This document shows positions 5,944-8,415 of a stretch of DNA of 8,415 nt, piece by piece; within the stretch, counting starts at the first letter, position 1, and every line of letters starts with the position of its first letter. The notes under the pieces were generated by a model that saw only the letters and a list, made by a program, of their open reading frames with translations, did no database searches and was not told the DNA's origin. The position numbers and the translations under genes are program-made. This DNA comes from a bacterium (GTDB taxonomy: Bacteria > Verrucomicrobiota > Verrucomicrobiae > JAJYAR01), in contig JAJYAR010000088.1 of NCBI GenBank assembly GCA_021779435.1, positions 1 to 8,415 of the forward strand. The letters run 5' to 3'.

Positions 5944-8042
5944 CGTGGGCGGTCGGGAATGGGTTCCGATGCCGGCCGCTCGCGCAGACAAGTCAACCCG
6001 AACGCGGCCAGCAGGAGAAGCGCACCGATGACGGCGACGGCGGGGGCGAAGCGCATCGCGAGTTCAGCCAGGGTTACGAGCGGTCCAGGGCTCGCGGGCG
6101 ACCTGGGCGCCGAGCCGGGGCGTCTTGCGAGTTCGTCGCGGAAGTGGGCGGGCAGCACGGCCTGCAGCTCCGGCGTGTCGAGCCGGGCCGCGAGATCGGC
6201 GGTGTTCCAGTACGGCGACCTCGCCGGGTCCACGTCCTCCATCAGCCGGCGGTCACCGGTCGCGAGATACGGATCGATGAGCGTGGCATACGCCTGTTTG
6301 CGAGCGAGCTGCTCCTTTGCGCCGTCGATTCCACGAAGACCCTCGTGGAAGCCGGCGACGAGGGCCGTGAGCGAGCAGGCGACAACCGGCAGGATGAGCC
6401 ACTTTCGGGCCGTCAGGTGCCGGAAGAGCGCGCATGTGGCGAGGACACCGGAAAGGAAGCCCATCGAGAGCACGGTGTGGAAACGGGTGTCGATCGGCAC
6501 CGGCTCGTAGGGACGTCCGTAGGCCAGCGCCGCCGCGTTGACCGCGGCCCACGCGCCGAGCGTGAGTGCTAGCCAGTCAACCGGCGCCGGCCGTTTTCTG
6601 AAAGGAAAGGCGACGGCATGGATGATCCACGGCAGCCAGACGATCGCCATCACCGCGAGGCCCGGTGCGAACGGCCAGGAAGCGAAGTGCGTCAACGCCT
6701 CGATGAACTCGGCCGCGGTGTGGCTGTACGAAGGCGCGTGCCAGCGCGATTCCGTCCTCACGGCCAGCCCGATCGCGGTGGAGAGTGCGAACAACACGCC
6801 CAGGAGAACGAGGTTTCGGCGCTGCTCCCGCTCGCGCAGGGCGCGGAACGCGCAGACAGCGGCGGCGATTCCCGGGGCCACGAAACCCGAGCCCATGGTG
6901 ACGAGCGAAACGAGTGAAACGAGGACGGCGGAGCCCCACGTGAACGGCGTGACGACGGCGGTGCCGGCGATCGCCAGGACGCACACGGCCATCAAGGTCA
7001 GCGCGTACATCTGGCTTTGGAATCCCCAGAAGACGTTCGCGGGGTCGAACGGAAGGACTGCGAACGCGGCGATCGCGATGGCGGCGATCGCTCCAAACCG
7101 CCGGGCGGTGGTCGCAGCGGCCGCGGCGAGCAGGCCGGTGATGGATGAGAAGAGCACCGCGCTCGCGACCATCCCGAGCCGCGGGTCCCACGAGCCGTTC
7201 AGAATCGTGCCGCCGAGCGTGACCAGCCGGGTGAAGACGATCCGGTGTTCCGCATGTGCCCGGAACAACGCGGTCCAGTCGAGATATCCGCCCTGCAGCG
7301 GCATCAGGAGATAGAGCACGTCGGCGTCCCATTCGTCGAAATACGGCATCGGATCGCCGTAGGCGGCGAGCCACCACAGCCGTGCGCCAAGGACGACGAG
7401 CGCGACGCCGGCGAACCAGCGCAGGGCCGGCGCAAAGGCGTTGGCGGACCTGAGTGCGCGCAGGGCGGCGATCGTGCCGACCGCGGAGACGGCGGCGAAG
7501 AGGAGGGCGAGGCCGATGATCGCCGGACGCGTCAGCCGGCGCAGCCCGAGCGCCTGCTGCGAAGCGTCCTGCAGCGGCTCGTTGATGAGAAGCATCGGGT
7601 CGTTTGCGCCGGTCAGGACCGTCGCGATGCCGTTGGACAACGTGATGCTCCGGATGCTCTGCATCGGCCGCAGGCATTCGGGGCCGAACTCCTTCACGAC
7701 GGTGCCGGTGTCGGTGAGCAGGCGTATCCGGCCGATGTGGATCTCGGCCTCGCCGGGATCGGGGTCGAAGCGCAGCCGGAAGACGGGCCTGGCGGGGAGC
7801 GGAAAGCGCGCCGGCTGGAGCGCGGTCGAGGGCGGGACCGTGACGGTCACGACATCACGGGCGTTGTAGCCATCGCCCGCGTTGAAGAAAAGCTGGGTGA
7901 TCCCGCCGCGCGGGTTGGCAAACTGGACCTCGAGGAGGAAACCCGACGGAGCCGCGGCAGACGCGAAGGCTGCGGCTGTGATGGCGATAACGAAGACGGC
8001 CAGCCTCGCCAGGCTGGCCGGGGATCGCCGCCCGAGACTCAT
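5940..8042 (-). CDS. Polytopic membrane protein with exported N-terminal domain, GT-C-like (paralog 1)
   Basis: This 700-residue protein is a full-length paralog of the downstream gene. Its parts are a signal peptide (about 1-30, core 13-26, ASA before the likely cut), a beta-rich exported domain (34-157, with RFPLP and RLRFDP), then membrane helices near 173-193, 207-226, 291-312, 316-332, 344-362, 367-398, 408-427, 460-481, 488-509, 521-540, 547-566 and 662-685. The Arg-containing loop 194-208 should be cytoplasmic, which places the FDEWD loop (235-239, D236 and E237), AEHR (264-267) and WDPR (285-288) in the periplasm, as expected for a GT-C fold. Residues 567-660 are then periplasmic and include SPYWNTADLAARLD (609-622). 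ATG 8042 overlaps the epimerase stop by four bases (ATGA); ATG 8063 would add seven residues before the signal peptide. A weak GAAGAG lies 12 bases upstream. Role in transferring or exporting a sugar is inferred from topology and the epimerase next door; a purely structural or sensing role is not excluded. Confidence 0.87.
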   Translation of the reverse strand: MSLGRRSPASLARLAVFVIAITAAAFASAAAPSGFLLEVQFANPRGGITQLFFNAGDGYNARDVVTVTVPPSTALQPARFPLPARPVFRLRFDPDPGEAEIHIGRIRLLTDTGTVVKEFGPECLRPMQSIRSITLSNGIATVLTGANDPMLLINEPLQDASQQALGLRRLTRPAIIGLALLFAAVSAVGTIAALRALRSANAFAPALRWFAGVALVVLGARLWWLAAYGDPMPYFDEWDADVLYLLMPLQGGYLDWTALFRAHAEHRIVFTRLVTLGGTILNGSWDPRLGMVASAVLFSSITGLLAAAAATTARRFGAIAAIAIAAFAVLPFDPANVFWGFQSQMYALTLMAVCVLAIAGTAVVTPFTWGSAVLVSLVSLVTMGSGFVAPGIAAAVCAFRALREREQRRNLVLLGVLFALSTAIGLAVRTESRWHAPSYSHTAAEFIEALTHFASWPFAPGLAVMAIVWLPWIIHAVAFPFRKRPAPVDWLALTLGAWAAVNAAALAYGRPYEPVPIDTRFHTVLSMGFLSGVLATCALFRHLTARKWLILPVVACSLTALVAGFHEGLRGIDGAKEQLARKQAYATLIDPYLATGDRRLMEDVDPARSPYWNTADLAARLDTPELQAVLPAHFRDELARRPGSAPRSPASPGPLVTLAELAMRFAPAVAVIGALLLLAAFGLTCLRERPASEPIPDRPR

Positions 8043-8415
8043 GCGTTCTGCCGGCTCTTCCACGCGTCGACGATCTGGTGGATCGTGTCCTCGAGGGACT
8101 GCGTGATGTCCCAGGACGGGTAATGGGCGCGCATCTTGCGGAGGTCGCTGTAGTAGCAGATATGGTCGCCGGCGCGGGCCTGGTCGACGTAGGTGTGGAT
8201 CTGCTTCTTCCCGGAGAATTTCTCGGTGATCCTGAATGCCTCGAGAATGGAGCAGGAGTTCCCCTTGCCGCCGCCGAGATTGTACACCTCGCCGCAGCGG
8301 GGCGCGGCCACGAACGCCGCCATGAAGCGCGCGACGTCCAGCGAATGGATGTTGTCGCGGACCTGCTTGCCCTTGTACCCGAACACCCGGTACTCGCGGC
8401 CCTCGAGAGATCGGA
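8039..8415 (-). CDS. NAD-dependent nucleotide-sugar epimerase, C-terminal part (CDP-paratose/tyvelose 2-epimerase-like)
   Basis: The frame is open through the right edge of the window; 124 codons before the stop are visible, about the last third of an extended short-chain dehydrogenase/reductase of about 350 residues. The Rossmann motif and the YxxxK catalytic pair lie outside the window. The visible part contains FGYKGKQVRDNIHSLDVA, VYNLGGGKGNSCS, AGDHICYYSDLRKM and AHYPSWDITQSL, which match the C-terminal substrate-binding lobe I recall for TyvE-type epimerases. These use bound NAD to invert C2 of a CDP-dideoxyhexose in O-antigen sugar synthesis. The apparent GTG start at 8386 is internal, because the frame continues upstream with GREYRVFGYKG in the conserved register. 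The stop overlaps the ATG of the first membrane protein (ATGA), so the genes are probably co-translated. Family is well supported; the exact substrate is a guess. Confidence 0.85.
   Translation of the reverse strand, partial: RSLEGREYRVFGYKGKQVRDNIHSLDVARFMAAFVAAPRCGEVYNLGGGKGNSCSILEAFRITEKFSGKKQIHTYVDQARAGDHICYYSDLRKMRAHYPSWDITQSLEDTIHQIVDAWKSRQNA

Noticed and set aside
1..8415. tRNA, rRNA or riboswitch genes
   Set aside because: No cloverleaf, rRNA signature or known aptamer pattern was seen in the gene-free parts.

Overview
The window is uniformly GC-rich (roughly 64% by eye) bacterial chromosome. The mix of genes recalls a Gram-negative environmental bacterium of the Verrucomicrobiota (Opitutaceae-like) or a relative: a pectin-type glycosidase, large exported-domain membrane proteins tied to nucleotide-sugar metabolism, and intergenic palindromic repeats. 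This placement is inference from gene style only, because no marker gene is present.

Layout. Bases 25-1827 (+) encode a complete DEAD-box RNA helicase of DeaD/CsdA architecture. A gene-free stretch of about 500 bases follows (1828-2326). It holds a possible hairpin, a pair of palindromes (1889-1968) and a roughly 200-bp imperfect inverted repeat (2009-2209) that ends beside a palindrome half-site. Bases 2327-3742 (+) encode a family 28 glycoside hydrolase (polygalacturonase fold) with no visible signal peptide. The 113-bp convergent gap after it is largely filled by a second, more regular pair of the same palindromes (3775-3853), arranged as palindromes nested within a palindrome.

Everything from 3856 to the right edge is on the minus strand and looks like one operon. 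In order of transcription it holds the C-terminal third of an NAD-dependent sugar epimerase (CDP-paratose/tyvelose 2-epimerase-like, cut by the window edge) and then two paralogous membrane proteins of about 700 residues. All three are joined by 4-base stop/start overlaps (ATGA, then GTGA). Each membrane protein has a signal peptide, an exported beta-rich domain of about 125 residues, about a dozen membrane segments with a conserved Asp-Glu pair in the first outer loop, and a conserved periplasmic segment near the end. This topology resembles GT-C membrane glycosyltransferases. The epimerase context makes a role in surface or exported polysaccharide plausible, but neither protein matches a named family I can recall.

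The most interesting items are the tandem pair of uncharacterised GT-C-like proteins and the family of paired palindromes that brackets the glycosidase gene.
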